A stretch of 64,000 nucleotides of DNA from positions 1,116,001 to 1,180,000 of the forward strand of contig JAPFBL010000034.1 of NCBI GenBank assembly GCA_026182355.1. Reading direction: 5' to 3'. Shown here piece by piece: positions 10,728 to 22,420 of this stretch. The position numbers were made by a program, and so were the translations under genes. This stretch comes from Hermatobates lingyangjiaoensis. Its lineage: Eukaryota > Arthropoda > Insecta > Hemiptera > Hermatobatidae. Numbering within the stretch: position 1 is the first letter of the stretch; every line of letters begins with the position of its first letter. The notes beneath the pieces are model-generated. The model searched no databases and was not told the origin of the DNA. It was given only the letters and a program-made list of their open reading frames with translations.

Positions 10728-10960
10728 TCAATGATCAAACCACAATAAGAAATGGGAAAACAAGACTAAGATCTTTCAACCGTAACAAGCAGTCTTCGTC
10801 AGAGTCAAAAACCCAACTCTTGGGTTGGGTCTGCGTCTGACGAAGACCGCTTGTTACGGTTGAAAGATCTTAGTCTTGTTTGCCCATTTCTTATTGTGGT
10901 TTGATCATTGATTGTTGTTTCACGTGTTTATGTGAAATCTTTTTATATATATATATATAA
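10728..10960. mobile_element. Family A hammerhead fold-back
   Basis: The arms 10728-10802 and 10837-10911 are inverted copies with few differences, head-to-head around a 34-bp spacer. The right copy continues through the family tail (TTTCACGTGTTTATGTGAAA) into (TA)n at about 10944. The left arm abuts the (TA)n that ends the family B fold-back. The structure matches the locus at 6.59-6.75 kb. Confidence 0.85.
10837..10873 (+). ncRNA. Hammerhead ribozyme motif, family A
   Basis: CTGACGA, stem AGACCG/CGGTT, GAA, AGATCT, T: the same consensus as at 6678. The partner motif on the minus strand is at 10766-10802 with one stem substitution. Confidence 0.65.
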
Positions 10961-10994
10961 TCGAATGTTCACTATTTTTCTTTTTTATTGAGGT

Positions 10995-11326
10995 TTGATC
11001 TAGCTTCAATAATATAACACCGTTAAGCCGACGTTTTGTCTATATTTGTAGACATCTTTAGGGCTACATCAATACAGAATTTAATTACAATAACATGGAA
11101 CATAATTATATTAGATTATTTAATTAATATACAAAATTACCTTTATTTAGTTACATAATTACCTTCCTCACAATAGAAAAATACCAAGGTAATTATGCAT
11201 ATTAATTAAATAATGTAATATAATTATTTTTCATGTTGTTGTAATTAAATTATGTATTGATGTAGTTCTGAAGATGTCTACAAATATAGGCTTAAAGGTG
11301 TTGTATTATTGAAGCTAGACCAAATC
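10995..11326. mobile_element. PLE-derived fold-back, family G
   Basis: Inverted arms share TTGATCTAGCTTCAATAATA outward, then a hammerhead-like core: CTAAAGA/CTGAAGA, stem TGTCTA/TATAGAC, AAA, ACGTC. Further in they share CATCAATACA...AATTTAATTACAA. The arms diverge by several substitutions and helix boxes are partly mutated (AAA or TTAA for GAAA). It is head-to-head. Confidence 0.65.
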
Positions 11327-12705
11327 TAGTATCAAGTTAAGTTCCGAGGAACTGACCGAGTCCGATAATCAGAAGAAAGGTGTTTATAGAAGAATTGAAA
11401 AGTTCTTTTACAATCGCGTGATTTTAAACTTGACGATGCATGAGGACGACAGGGCTCTTATCGGCAGGCATGCTAATCGGTCGAGCCTCCTAATTCTATT
11501 CGGAAACAGTAAGATTATCGTGAGCATTAATACATTAATGAAAAGTAGTTATCGTTAATTCATTTAATTTATGTAATTAAACAATTTATTATCTTAATAA
11601 TAATAGCAGCTGCACTAACCAACTCAAAGAGTAATATAAGTTGAAAAACAAAGACTACCGCTTAAATAGAAGTCTTATATTTAACAAAAGAAGTATAAAT
11701 CATGCTCACTGAATTGAAATTGATACGATGTGACTATCCTGAATATACTCTTCTACATTTTACCTTGAAAAAAAGCTTATTTAAAAAAAAAAGATATATT
11801 TAAGGTAATAAATTGTAAGATCAAATTTAATTTTGTTTGAGGTTGAGGAAGACTTTGATAAAATATTTGCTTGAATATATGGGAGGGAAGCTGAAAGGGA
11901 CTCTCTTGATTCGAGTTGGCTGTGGGCTTCCTAAGGATCCTATTTATTGTCACCTGATAAATTTGATTTCCCTATTGAATTAGAATTATACGGGTCCAAT
12001 GGTTCGGATTTCGATAATATCCCTCGGTGAAATTCGGGCTCATTTAATTATTGTGTTAGGTTCAGGATAGTTAATAACAAAATAGAACTACGGATATTAT
12101 TTGATTTGTTCTTAAAGTTTTATATTAGTAAAGACAACAACTTTTAATAAGTGATATTCAAAGTATTAAACATTTTTAAACAGGATTTTTCTTGACACTT
12201 CTTCTATTAAATTTAACAGATTTAAAATATTTTATTTGTGAAGATACAACATTTGTAATTAAAGAGACTATTGGAGTTTGTAAGATTTTGATTCCTAAAC
12301 TCTTACTATCAAAGCGGCTGATTATAAAATACACGTCATAGAAGCCAGTGTTCATGGATTAACATCCTACATTATAGCTTCATATCAGATTCTAGATTAA
12401 AGTTGCTTTTCATTTTCTATTTGCTATATTGTTCATCCCCCTCCCTCTTCCCTGAGATCATACGACCCCCTGGCACGTGCCGCCTCCCCTCTAGCCCTCC
12501 TCCCCTTGTTACGCTACTGACTCCATTTAGGGGTAACTTAATAGTAGTCATAAATTACTCGCTGCAATAAACTTGGTTAAACTGAATTTATTATCTATTC
12601 ATAAGATGCTGAAATTACTACTGAATCTGTGGTTTTTTTTTAATCAACATCTATGGTTAATAACGCTATTTATTTATTTGTTGGGGGTGATTGTAGTACT
12701 GTGTC
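11327..12705. other. Nothing certain; GC patches
   Basis: A phrase at 11344-11367 (GAACTGACCGAGTCCGATAA) resembles the GAACTGACCGAGTCCTGA end of the PLE copies near 43.5 and 45.5 kb. 11440-11510 is GC-richer. 12440-12520 is C-rich and resembles a transposon flank but has no matching end. Confidence 0.4.
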
Positions 12706-13020
12706 CTATGAACTATTGTACTTTCCTCCCTTCTGTACCATAGTACCCCAGTTAGCTTTAACTCCTCTAAGAAGCTCAGCACTTTTGCTGGGTAAAAGCT
12801 TTTCCAACGGTAAAAGCTTTTCTATGGTTTTGTTGAGTGTCCTGAAGCACCTGCCTCTGTGTAGCACAGTGGCTTGACAATCAGCCAGCAGGTGCAGCGG
12901 TGTTACTTCCTCAACTTTGCAGGAAGATTCATTGATAATGCCCATTTTCCGCAGATAGCCATTAAGTTTGCAGTGCGCCGTTAAAAAACCGCGCATATTA
13001 ACTTCATAAATCCGCTTCTT
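12706..13020 (-). pseudogene. LINE fragment, RNase H / C-terminal end
   Basis: The minus-strand frame reads KKRIYEVNMRGFLTAHCKLN, then GYLRKMGIINESSCKVEE, TPLHLLADCQAT and LHRGRCF. This follows the pattern L-T-x-H-x-x-L-N-x-x-L-x-x-x-G-I-x-x-x-x-x-C ... E-x-x-x-H-L-L-x-x-C-x-A-x-x-x-x-R found at the end of the RNase H region of jockey/R1/I-type non-LTR retrotransposons. There is no reverse transcriptase domain nearby. It is a 5'-truncated remnant; the clade cannot be decided. Confidence 0.6.
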
Positions 13021-14260
13021 ATCTGGATTGTATTAAAGAAATAAAGAATGAAGACTTTGCATGAAAACACATTCATAGAAAGGAACGCGGAACGAGTTAA
13101 GAATAAACTTGTGGTTTCTCAGGTTACATCAGCTGGTGAAAAAATACTGACAACAAGCAGTGCGATAATTTATTTTTCACTAAATTAGGTAAAATTTATG
13201 TTCATATAAATAAATCATTCAAATTTTTCATCTCATTAATTTAATTATCTCAAGTAAAAACTTTGTGTTTGATGAGTCATCTGAAGATGAGTTAGATGAT
13301 ACTGGAGAATATTACGTTTTTTTCTGGAGGTAATGAATGAATAGAGGAAATGGTGTTAAATTCAGAGGCAGTTGAAGCAGACGAACTTGGGATGGCTATT
13401 CTAGTGCTTTGAACAGGTAATGGATAAGGTTAACGGTGGCCAGGGGAGATTTATTGAATTGTTAGTAGCTCGTTGGTGCCAGTGGCACGGGGACATTAGT
13501 GGCCTGAATGTTAGGGCAGTATGCAGTATGCAGGTCTCTTATCTCCATTCAATTGAAGGCACACTGGACAAATCAAAGCTTTACCTTTTCTTTTGTCACT
13601 CTCTCTCACTCTCTCTCTCTCTCTCTCTCTCAAGTCGACTTTGTTACGCAAATAAAACATGTTCTTCCATCTGGATTAATCTATTTTTAGTAACAGGGAT
13701 ATGAACCTTTTGTAGGCAATATTATATTCATATGGACTGAAATCTTTCAACATATAGCAGGCCATTGTTAAAATATCTTTTGATACTGAATTGCTTACAT
13801 TTTTTATTTCTCTCCAACCAATGACTTCTGACAGAATGAATGACGCAAGAAATGTTGGTTGATCCATTTAAAACGAAATAAATAAAAAACGAGAAATATT
13901 TGATCTTTGAAAACATTATCAAATGTAAATGTAGTTCATGATAAGAAACGTTAACATTAAGGTCGAGTACTAATTTTACAATCTTTCTACTTGCTGATTA
14001 TAATGGTATTGGATTTCACTCTTACTTCTCTCTCTCACACACATACACGTACACGCACCTGATGTGCCACTATATATAGATATGCGAAATGCAATCCAGC
14101 AGAATAGAGACTTCTTCAGCTCACTGTAATCCCTCCATCAATTCACTTCTTCTCCTGAGGGCGATCGAAATAACGGTTGAAATATTGAAAAGTGAGTCTT
14201 TGTTATGTTTCTTTCTATGTGCCACATTTTATTTGAAGTGTATATATATATATATATATT
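13021..14260. other. Mostly unrecognised; contains (CT)n at 13596-13633
   Basis: A GC-richer patch at 13400-13560 has no homology I recognise, followed by a CT microsatellite (13596-13633). 14020-14055 holds (CT)n/(CA)n. The remainder is AT-rich. Confidence 0.45.
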
Positions 14261-14480
14261 TAAACCACAATGGAAAAAAGAAAACAATAGAAATAAATGC
14301 TCTGAGGCCTTTCAATGTGTCATCAGAGAACAAACAGAGTAAAAACTGAGAAGCTAACATAAAAGCTTCATTACTTTTATGTTAGCTTCTCAGTTTTTAC
14401 TTTGTTTGCTCTCTGATGTCATACATTGAAAGGCCCCAGAGCATTTATTTCTATTTTTTTCCTTTTTCCATTGTGGTTTA
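14261..14480. mobile_element. PLE-derived fold-back, family J
   Basis: The arms 14261-14364 and about 14374-14480 are inverted copies around a TTCATTACT-type loop. (TA)n (14241-14258) abuts the left outer end. Each arm carries CTGATGT...ATTGAAAGG, a minimal hammerhead-like core, and ends outward in TTGTGGTTTA. A second copy lies at 6797-6925. Confidence 0.75.
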
Positions 14481-14600
14481 AACTTCATTGATTGCATCAC
14501 ATGTTCATTTATTGTGATTTGGTACTCTACTCTTATCTCTTCTGAAGACAGTTAAAACCAAAATTTAGAAACTTTAATTATGTATATATAATTTTTCTGT
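14481..14600 (+). mobile_element. PLE terminal fragments (families J and F) ending in (TA)n
   Basis: The family J tail (CATTGATTGCATCACATG) runs to about 14520, then a family F-like terminus: CTTCTGAAGACAGTTAAAAC, CAAAATTTAGAAAC, ending at TATATATA near 14583. Confidence 0.5.
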
Positions 14601-14929
14601 ATGAACTTATTTATCCGTTTTGGTTAGTATCAGCCGTTTAGCTTCAAATCAAAGTCGCAATACCAAAATTAGTAATTTTAATTAAAATTTTCGGTTAAAG
14701 AAAAATAAGAAATTATTATAAATTGAACAAGTAATAACAAAACCAACATACACATTGTTTAGAGAAATAAGTATAAGTAAATTGTAAAGAAGTACGCGAT
14801 CTTATTCGCTAAGAATATTTCAACTTATTACAAAATATTGTTATTTCTAAGTGCATGTGCTTGTTTATAGTTTACTGAAGTTTACTGCTATCTGCTGATA
14901 TATACAATTTATTATTATTATTAATCTCT

Positions 14930-15260
14930 ATTTTGTAGAACAGTGAAAAGGATTGAAGTAAAATCGAAACGTCAGCGTACGTGAAAGTTTGATATATTAA
15001 CTAAACTGTAAAGATTGTAAACATGTATACATACAGCAAACCGCAGAACAAATTTAAAGAACTCATTAAAGATTATGTAAATAATAAGAAGAAGTTAAAC
15101 TTTGCTAACCTGTTTAAACAAACACGGACATGAACCAGATAGTATTGAAAAATCAATGGAATTAATTAAAACAGGAGAAAAAGAAATGAGATTGATTATA
15201 ATAGAAAAAAATGAAAATATACAGACAAAGAAACTCAGATAAGTTAATAAATGAACAACC
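14930..15260 (+). pseudogene. Possible PLE leader plus broken short ORF
   Basis: A hammerhead-like core (GTGAAAAGGATTG, hairpin, ATC, GAAACGTCA) at about 14943-14972 is followed at 15022 by an ATG frame (MYTYSKPQNKFKELIKDYVN) that shifts frame near 15120 and then reads KHGHEPDSIEKSMELIKTG to a stop at about 15241. The lysine/glutamate-rich product of about 75 residues is not one I recognise. The order leader, hammerhead, ORF is what a PLE 5' end would show; that is inference. Confidence 0.35.
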
Positions 15261-17270
15261 ACCAAGCGGATAGAATATTCAAACCAATAATAAACATAAA
15301 AAGACGACAGGACAGATATTCTTATTTATAAGTGCGTGTGCTTGTGTGTTTTACAATGACGACTTGAATTGTAAAAGAACAAAAACAGATTAAAAATAAT
15401 AGATAGGATATTCAGGTATTGATTGGTAATATTGATTTTTGTAGGTATTTATATCCCTGACTTGCATAAGGAAGTTTAGTACTATTGATAGTGCAGCCTT
15501 TGCGACATTGGTCAGGCGACTGCACCAGCGATATACACGAGGCATGTCGAAAGTTTGTAATAATATTAGCTTTACTGACGTCTGCGGTGCCAACCAATAT
15601 ACATGTTTCCATTTATATGTATATTTAGAATCATTAAAGTGTAGTATCAGCATTAAATAATCAAAATATTTTAAATGGATTGTTCATTATTCCTTATAAT
15701 CAAGAAACTTACAGAAAATTTAGTTTAAAACATTCGAGATTTTTTAATTTAATTACGTGATTATTTCATTGCTTGTAAAGATACGCATGTTTAATGGAAA
15801 TTCTCTGCTTATAAAAATATATATGAATAAATTATTCAAAGTAATATTGGTTTCTAGAAAAGAAGGAAATGGCCATTTCGGATAATATTAGGTATTCTAC
15901 TTCATTCTAATCCAAGAGAAGTATAAGCTTTTTATCGAAATGTCTTCTTCGAAATCGCATCAAACTTGTGAAAACTCTTCCCGTATTTATAATCAAAGCT
16001 GACTTACCTCCGCAATTTTTGTTTTTGTTTTTTTTTTTTTAAAAAATACTCTTCCTGAAAGGGACTTTTATTAAATAAGTTTTATTATTTGAAGATGTTA
16101 TGTTTCATGGAATGTATATTTGCTACTATAAATTCAAAAAAAAAAAAACTTGGGGTAAAAAGTTATGAACAAAATACTGGTGGTATTTTAGTTTATAATT
16201 ATTACTGTCGTGATCTGCTCAAGTCATTTCAGGTCCAAAGCTGATAATGTAATATTAAAATAAAAAGTTTATTAGTTAAACAATAGCGAAAGACAAAGTT
16301 CCGTTATGAGGTATAACAAAACTTCCATTGAAATAAATTTCAATTATTTAACTATAATTTCATATTCATTCATATGTACGTTTGCATATTGTTAGATAAA
16401 ATATATGTATATATTTTACAACTTGCAACTTTGATTGCGATGGGGGTATTTTTGATGTATTTTTGATGGGGGTGACACAAAAGTTGTATGGGTTGTATGC
16501 AGTGGTGTACGAATAATTTTGCTGCCCCCCCCCCCCCTGACCGTTCATAATCCGTTCCAGAAACTTCTCAAAATATTTATTTCCATAGAATTACATTGTA
16601 ATGGAATCCAATTTTAGACTAGTGTTATTAGCCTCAAAACTTTTTTCTTATTACTGTAGTCGTATACATATGAAGTCATCATCAAAGAAAACCAAAGATT
16701 TTTGAAAACAATAATGTATAATTCAAATCATAAAACAATTGTTGAATTAAATTAATTGCCTACGCAAACAATACAATAAACTTTTAACTCCTTTAAAAAA
16801 CAAGTTTTGACAAATTTAAAGTAAACTTATTTTTAATTTGAAATATTACAGTTGAAGGTTCCGTTGAAGAACATTATTACACACTTAAAACGTAAAAAAC
16901 AATTACGAACTTAAAAACTCATTTTGGTATAATATTTCAGATTTCTCGTTAGCTTTTTATTATTTTAAATCTGCCAGTCACTTGAAATGAAGGAATACTT
17001 TATTTATGAAGAATCGTATGCATTAATTAATCAATGGTTATATCAAATATGCAGAGGATTTATTAACTATAACAAATGTCAAAATTTAATATTTATGTTT
17101 TAAATTTTACTGTTTTTTTTTCAATTATCTGTATTACATAAATAGAAAGTATTTAAAACTTAGTTTATTCCTAATCTAGAAGAGCTTTCAAAATAGAGTT
17201 TGAAAGATTTCGATCACATCAAAGTAAAAAATGTAATTTTTGATCAAATCCACTCGAAGAAAGTGCAATC
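15261..17270. other. Mostly unrecognised AT-rich DNA
   Basis: 15440-15620 is GC-richer and open on the minus strand in two frames (for example SPDQCRKGCTINSTKLPYAS) but matches nothing I know and lacks clear splice sites. There are a T-run at 16029-16040 and a C-run at 16526-16538. Nothing else is supported. Confidence 0.4.
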
Positions 17271-17735
17271 AATATACATTTTTTTTTTGTGAATAAGACA
17301 TCCCCCGAAAATAAACAATAGTGTGATTTAATGAATACTTTGGAATATAAGCCCTTCCCTGAAAATAATCCCTAGTTAAAATAATATGAATAATATCATT
17401 ATTTAATAAAAAACTGTTGAATTTAGTAGGTATCTCTAGCTGCCCTAATATTTCATAGAATTGTTTGGATCAAAACATTCCAAGAAAATTCTTGTTTACC
17501 TCTACGGTTCGTTTCAAAGAATTCACCACTTGTTATAAAGTTGAATTTATCTTAAAAATACAATACAAGGCAGATACAAGGTTTGTGCATTTCAGTTTTG
17601 TAAATCTGATTATTACCTAGTACTTATTGTACTTTACGCCCTCCCCCAAAAATAAGTCCCAGTACGTATTTTGGACCTAAAAAGAAACAAGCCATTGTCT
17701 TATTCTTAGAAAAAGACGGTACTAGTGATGAGCTC
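17270..17735. mobile_element. Possible DNA-transposon MITE with CCCCGAAAATAA words
   Basis: Repeated phrases ATAAGNCATCCCCCGAAAATAA, CCCTTCCCTGAAAATAATCC and CCCTCCCCCAAAAATAAGTC, and an end reading GTCTTATTCTTAGAAAAAGA, resemble a widespread type of MITE built from ...CCCGAAAATAAGACA... ends. Clean terminal inverted repeats and a target duplication are not visible. Confidence 0.35.
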
Positions 17736-17973
17736 TATGTTCCGTTTTAGGTCTAATTATAAAATTTGGTTATAACTAAACTTTGGTTTTGAGATATCTT
17801 GCTCACACAAACTACACACAAAAAAAGACCAATTTCTGTAATTTACTATCTGGTACTTGGCGTGATAAGAGCCTTGACCAGATAAGAGGGGATGGCTGTA
17901 ATACGGCGGACTCCGTCAAGGCAGCCTCGCTTTGAATACACTTAGGCAGTGTATTATGTGTTATCCCTTGTAA

Positions 17974-19077
17974 CAGCGGTCGCCATAAACCACTTGTGGT
18001 CTATTATTGGACCACTAGGGACCATTATTAAATGGCAGCCCTTTTTTATATTCCATAAAAAAACAAAAATTAACGAAACTTATCATAGATTAAACATTTT
18101 AAAGCTACGTTTTATTATTATTATATATTTAAAAACGAATCCTTCACGACTCGAATGTTTACGCTTGAATGGTCAAAAACGAATAGATAGTGCAAAGTTG
18201 TAGTTTCTGGCTGGAAAAATGCGGAGTTGGTGGCAACACTGCCCCATGTAGTGATCACAGTCAGTGTTGCCTGTCTCTCGACTTGAAGAGAAACATCTTT
18301 CGCACCGTATTTTTTTTAAAAATTATATTTATTTGGGAGGTGGCTTTTTAGATGTTTTTGTTTGAATTTCACTTTTTTGAAAAGCTAGTAAAAAATCGTA
18401 AACTGATCTAGTAAAATCGATAGAATTTTGATTTGGTAACGCTGGATGCAGTAGGTTGTTCATATTGCGTTGTAGGTTTATTCTTCCTTTTTGCGAGTTT
18501 AATATATACATATTTATATATGTTCTATTGACAGTGATAAATTGAACATAGTGACTTTCAGTTTCTTTTTGAATGAAAATGTTAATAAACTTAAATAACA
18601 CACTATTAACGCATGCAAACATTTTGTTGTTGGGTCTCCTCGAGTATCCGTATAATTTATTAGTGGAGTTTACAAAATCCGATGCAATACTGTAGCTCTA
18701 AGTTACTAATTATTCTTTTTTTTTTGAGATTCAAATAAAATATCCAATAAACCCATAATAAGTGAGAAAAAGCTAGTGAATATTTTGCACTTCTTTGGGA
18801 AAACAAAGATAAAATAATTAATGAAAATAGTGACAATGCAGTGAATAGTGAGCTGATGAGTGAATCAGACTTATCAGAGCATCCACAGTCATCATCAGGC
18901 AGCATCAGAAAGAACATTCGAATACGAGGCGAAAAGGAAAAACGAAAAATATCAAGAAAATATGATTCAGACTATCTGAAATTTGAATTTGTTTAAAGCT
19001 ACTTAAAAACATTTACAACACCTTTTTTTGAAATCCGTATTAGTGGTCTATGAAATACTAAAGATTGGCGACCACTG
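17974..19077 (+). mobile_element. hAT element, degenerate, with transposase fragment
   Basis: The ends are CAGCGGTCGCCA at the left and the inverse of CAGTGGTCGCCAATC at the right, flanked by 8-bp direct repeats CCTTGTAA (17966-17973) and CCTTATAA (19078-19085), one mismatch. TIR sequence, 8-bp duplication and the internal ORF together support the hAT superfamily. Most of the transposase is missing. Confidence 0.8.
18766..18996 (+). pseudogene. hAT transposase N-terminal fragment
   Basis: An open run of 76 codons without an ATG ends RKISRKYDSDYLKFEFV-stop. The K-x-K-Y-x-x-x-Y-L-K-F/Y-G-F pattern is the conserved start of the transposase in the SCAND3/ZBED-like hAT lineage. It is preceded by an acidic, serine-rich stretch (SELMSESDLSEHPQSSSG). 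The BED finger and the catalytic and dimerisation regions are absent, and it sits inside the TIR-bounded element 17974-19077. It could conceivably be a domesticated exon, but no donor site follows. Confidence 0.6.
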
Positions 19078-19085
19078 CCTTATAA

Positions 19086-20040
19086 CATTCATTTTTGATT
19101 AAACACTTATTTTAATATTTTATCTTTTTATATTTATTTTTTTGAGACCTTTTCTGTGCCACCACATCGGTACATATTCGCTGAAATGTGGATGTGACTG
19201 GGACTTTAATATTTCATACAGATGGTAGGTAAATGGAAGTAAAACAAATGTAAACTTTTAGTTCTGTTTATATTAAGATAGAAGAAGAATAAATGCATGC
19301 AGTGATATATTGGTGGCAGATGTGAAAGGGCTATTGTGTCCTAAGGTTTACTGGAGTAAAAGTGGACAGTTTTGCGGGAAGGCCATTAATTACGGAAATG
19401 TCTCTATTGGGATAGGAAAGGAATTAGAGATCGGCGGAGCGTGCCGACGCAATTTCTTGTAAGGAGACCCATTATGTGGAGTGAGGGAGTCCAGCAATAA
19501 CACAGCCCTGCTATCGCCTCGCAGAAACACTCTAGTGATAACTGTGTCCAAATCTACTCCAGACGTCATTAACACTTCCTCTCCATCTTTAAACCTCCCT
19601 CTTCTTTTAGTCTTATTTCCATTTTAGTCTTATCTGTATTTTTGTTTTTTAATACCAAGTCTAACCAATTTTATCTTTTAACTGATAACAAATAACTTGA
19701 CAAGTTCATTAAACAAAATTCATTTAACAAAACAAATGTACTCATCTTTCTCAACTTTACTATAAGTAATATTTTTAACAACATTTTGAACAAATACTTT
19801 AATTAAAGTATTTATTTTAATGTATCCGAGATTTTTATACAAGTGATTATGAATAACGATGAAATTTTAGTATTTTGTTGTTTGTTAGAACAACAAATAT
19901 TTCCAATCTATTATGAAATCAATGTCACCTTTTTGTGATTAATGTATAATTTTTTGTATACATTACCGATGTTAACTGCAATGTTGTTTTAAAATTGTTT
20001 TATATCTTTAGTGTTTACTACAACTTTTTTTTTGTGGTTT
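19086..20040. other. AT-rich DNA with a GC-rich island at 19380-19600
   Basis: The island is much less AT-rich than its flanks, contains no repeat I recognise, and is open in one minus frame (61 codons) without family resemblance. It may be conserved non-coding DNA. The rest shows nothing. Confidence 0.4.
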
Positions 20041-20049
20041 TTTATTTTT

Positions 20050-20367
20050 TATTGCTTAAACTGATATCCTAGCGGGTGATAACGTCAGCCGTTTACCTGC
20101 TTTTTGTTTGATCGGTGATTCAACTAATTCTACATTGTGAGTCCTAAATTTTGCCTAACTCAAGTGCATTTCGAGTGGGGATCTTTAACGAATACCTGAC
20201 ATCGTACAGTCTCGGGACCGACAGCTTAGAGTCCTCTCCGAGGGACGACGTACTCAGATTTATTCACCTCTCGCGTGAATAAATCGAGGGCCAGATGGGA
20301 ATCGAACCCCGGACTACCATCCCCAAGACGAGTACGTTAACTACTGAACAAACCTGGCCCCTTTTTT
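20050..20367 (-). mobile_element. tRNA-derived SINE, copy 2, alternative tail
   Basis: The minus-strand head GCCAGGTTTGTTCAGTAGTT and a B-box-like GGTTCGATTCCC lead to the shared body (TCGTTAAAGATCC, ACTTGAGTTAGGCAAAATTT). The 3' tail differs from copies 1, 3, 6 and 7: it reads GAATCACCGATCAAACAAAA, GCAGGTAAACGGCTGACG. That tail recurs only in the copy at 34.9 kb. Confidence 0.8.
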
Positions 20368-20940
20368 ATAGTTGATATTTTAATGTGCTTTTATTGCCAA
20401 AAATTAGTTTTAACAAAAAACGCTGCTTTTGATTAGTATCAAATTAAAGCAAATGTAAAGGGAAGGTAATGTTTAATTTCTAATAGAATTTTTGAGCTGT
20501 TTTTAATAAACTTTTCAGTCTAGTTCCCTTATATGGTGCGCAATGTTTTGATTATTAAACTGAGCTTATTATTTATGTATATATTTAATATTGATTCTCA
20601 AAAATAGTAAGAGATATATTGGTTTCCCTTGCTGATTGTTCCTTACAAACGTCTGATAATCGTTCGTGGTTGTGTTTAGGTTTCTTTTGCATACTTTTAT
20701 ATAAGAGAAGCTTTAAGATTTATTTACAAATATAGAACTTCCAAAAGCACTTGAAAGGTGTAATCTTGACACAAAAAAAACATATACTTAAATATGTGTT
20801 TGCGTTCACTGTGTATAGTACCATACATATATTATATAGTACTTGGAAATATGTCATGGCAACACTATCAGAATGCAGTTATCCAATCCACAATTAGTTA
20901 TTCGTAGAGAACTATGAGTTTCAAACAATCATGAGGTAAC
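20368..20940. other. Nothing recognised
   Basis: AT-rich DNA without motif. Confidence 0.4.
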
Positions 20941-21170
20941 TTCTACAATGATGAACACGAAGTGTTTGAAATGCGTAGTTTTAAATCAGGTCTGGGGAGC
21001 TGCCCTAAAATCAGCTCAGCTCCGGCTTCAACTCCGGAGTCAATTATTTTAAAATTATGGTTTCGTCTCCAGCTTCGGGGCCATGTTAGACCATGGGTGG
21101 AGCCAGCTCCGGTTCCATTTAACATATTAACAAACATTTTAACTACTAAAGATTTGTTTTGGTGGCTGCT
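20941..21170 (+). mobile_element. PLE hammerhead remnant followed by AGCTCCGG repeats
   Basis: ATGATGAACACGAAGTGTTT followed by GAAATGCGT (20949-20977) matches the family C core at 24651 with two box changes. It is followed by degenerate AGCTCCGG/CTCCGGAG phrases (21016-21115), which look like part of an unidentified repeat. Confidence 0.45.
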
Positions 21171-21179
21171 TACTAGTTA

Positions 21180-22129
21180 AGGAATGTGGGTATTAAGAGT
21201 TGACTCGAGCTTGAGTCCTGTTCTAGTATACGTCGTTTTTGAAGTCTACTAGAACGTTACTTTTCGATTAATGAAAAGCCTCGTAATGTAACAATTCAGC
21301 TAGATGTTTAAAATTATCGGCTTTTGGTCAAATTCTAACACCTAATAGATTAATATATAGAGATTAAACTATAATATATAAAGATGAACAGAATACATAA
21401 CTAAAAAGCAGAAAGTAGGCAATATGTTTGGGGTATTTGAAAGTCTTAACATTTTCAGAACAGAATAGCAGTACAATAGGAGGGAAGGCCGTCAAGGGCG
21501 TTGATTTAGGAGGGCAGTAGTGTAGTGGGGGCAGTGTTTGAGTTCTTTATGGTAGTTGTATGAAACAATAGGGCTGAGACAAGGACGAAGCCGGTCAACT
21601 ATTTAATTAAATCGTGCTAATGCCCAAGTTAACGATGCGCTTAAATTAAAAAAACTAACAAGTACAATATTTTACCTTGAATGTTTAATAGCTGAATAGA
21701 AAAAGAATAGTTTCGGATTAAAATAAATTAGTATTAACGCTCTCTTCATTTATTAAATACAGTTAAAAAAATATACAACTTTTACAAATGAGAACTTATA
21801 TGATTTTTATCCAGCACTCACCCTTATAAGCATTGAGCTGTTTTTACTATTCCGTGGCTAAATGTGTGGCTCATTTCTGATTTGGCACATTTAATCATGT
21901 GCGAGCTAGATTATTAGGGGCACCATTGGCACAATGATCCTTCCGAGCACATAACTGTCATCATAACCACACCTGTGCTGCTTAGCCTTTGTAACTAGTA
22001 GGGAACGAAATGGGAGGTCTATGTGTCAAACTTAATTATGATGTGTCAAACGATGCGAAATGTAGGTGTTCATAAAGATTAATGGTATAGATGACAATCA
22101 CTGGAGTATATAGGTAAGGTTAAGGGTCA
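21180..22129. other. Nothing certain
   Basis: AT-rich DNA with moderate-GC patches at 21480-21560 and 21890-22020 that lack ORFs or repeat ends. Confidence 0.4.
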
Positions 22130-22420
22130 GTAACAGTCCTACAAGAGAACACACACTGGCCGAACATTGACCCTTTGTGATACCACACAATGAAGATTGA
22201 TTCTACTTTAAGAGAACTAAATTCTGCCTAACTCAAGTATATTCAGTGTATGGATCTTTAACGAGTACCTGACATCGTACAGGCTCGGGACCGACGGCTT
22301 AACGTCACTTGGATGACGTGATCAGATTTATTCAACTGCACATGAATAAATCCAAGGGCAGAATGGGTATCAATCCCCTGACCTGCCGGTTTAGACGTGA
22401 GCACGCTGATTGCCGTCATT
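22130..22420 (-). mobile_element. tRNA-derived SINE, copy 3
   Basis: From the 3' side the plus strand reads ACAAGAGAACACACACTGGC, CGAACATTGACCCTTTGTGA, the body (CTAACTCAAGTATATTCAG), then CGAGTACCTGACATCGTACA, TCGGGACCGACGG, and the decayed tRNA-like head near 22370-22420. It is the full-length first tail type. Confidence 0.75.

Noticed and set aside
10502..10840. 112-codon plus ORF
   Set aside because: It crosses from a PLE frame read out of phase into an unrelated fold-back; the real PLE frame in this DNA is the one encoding EETRKEFRKLEK.
14920..14940. Start of a host gene exon
   Set aside because: The TTTTGTAG before GAACAGTG looks like an acceptor, but the following sequence has stops in all frames within 60 bp.
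15390..15653. Minus-strand gene
   Set aside because: Two overlapping frames are open, neither with splice sites or motifs; left as unrecognised.
18660..18917. Minus-strand Ser/Leu-rich ORF
   Set aside because: Shadow of the hAT transposase fragment on the plus strand.
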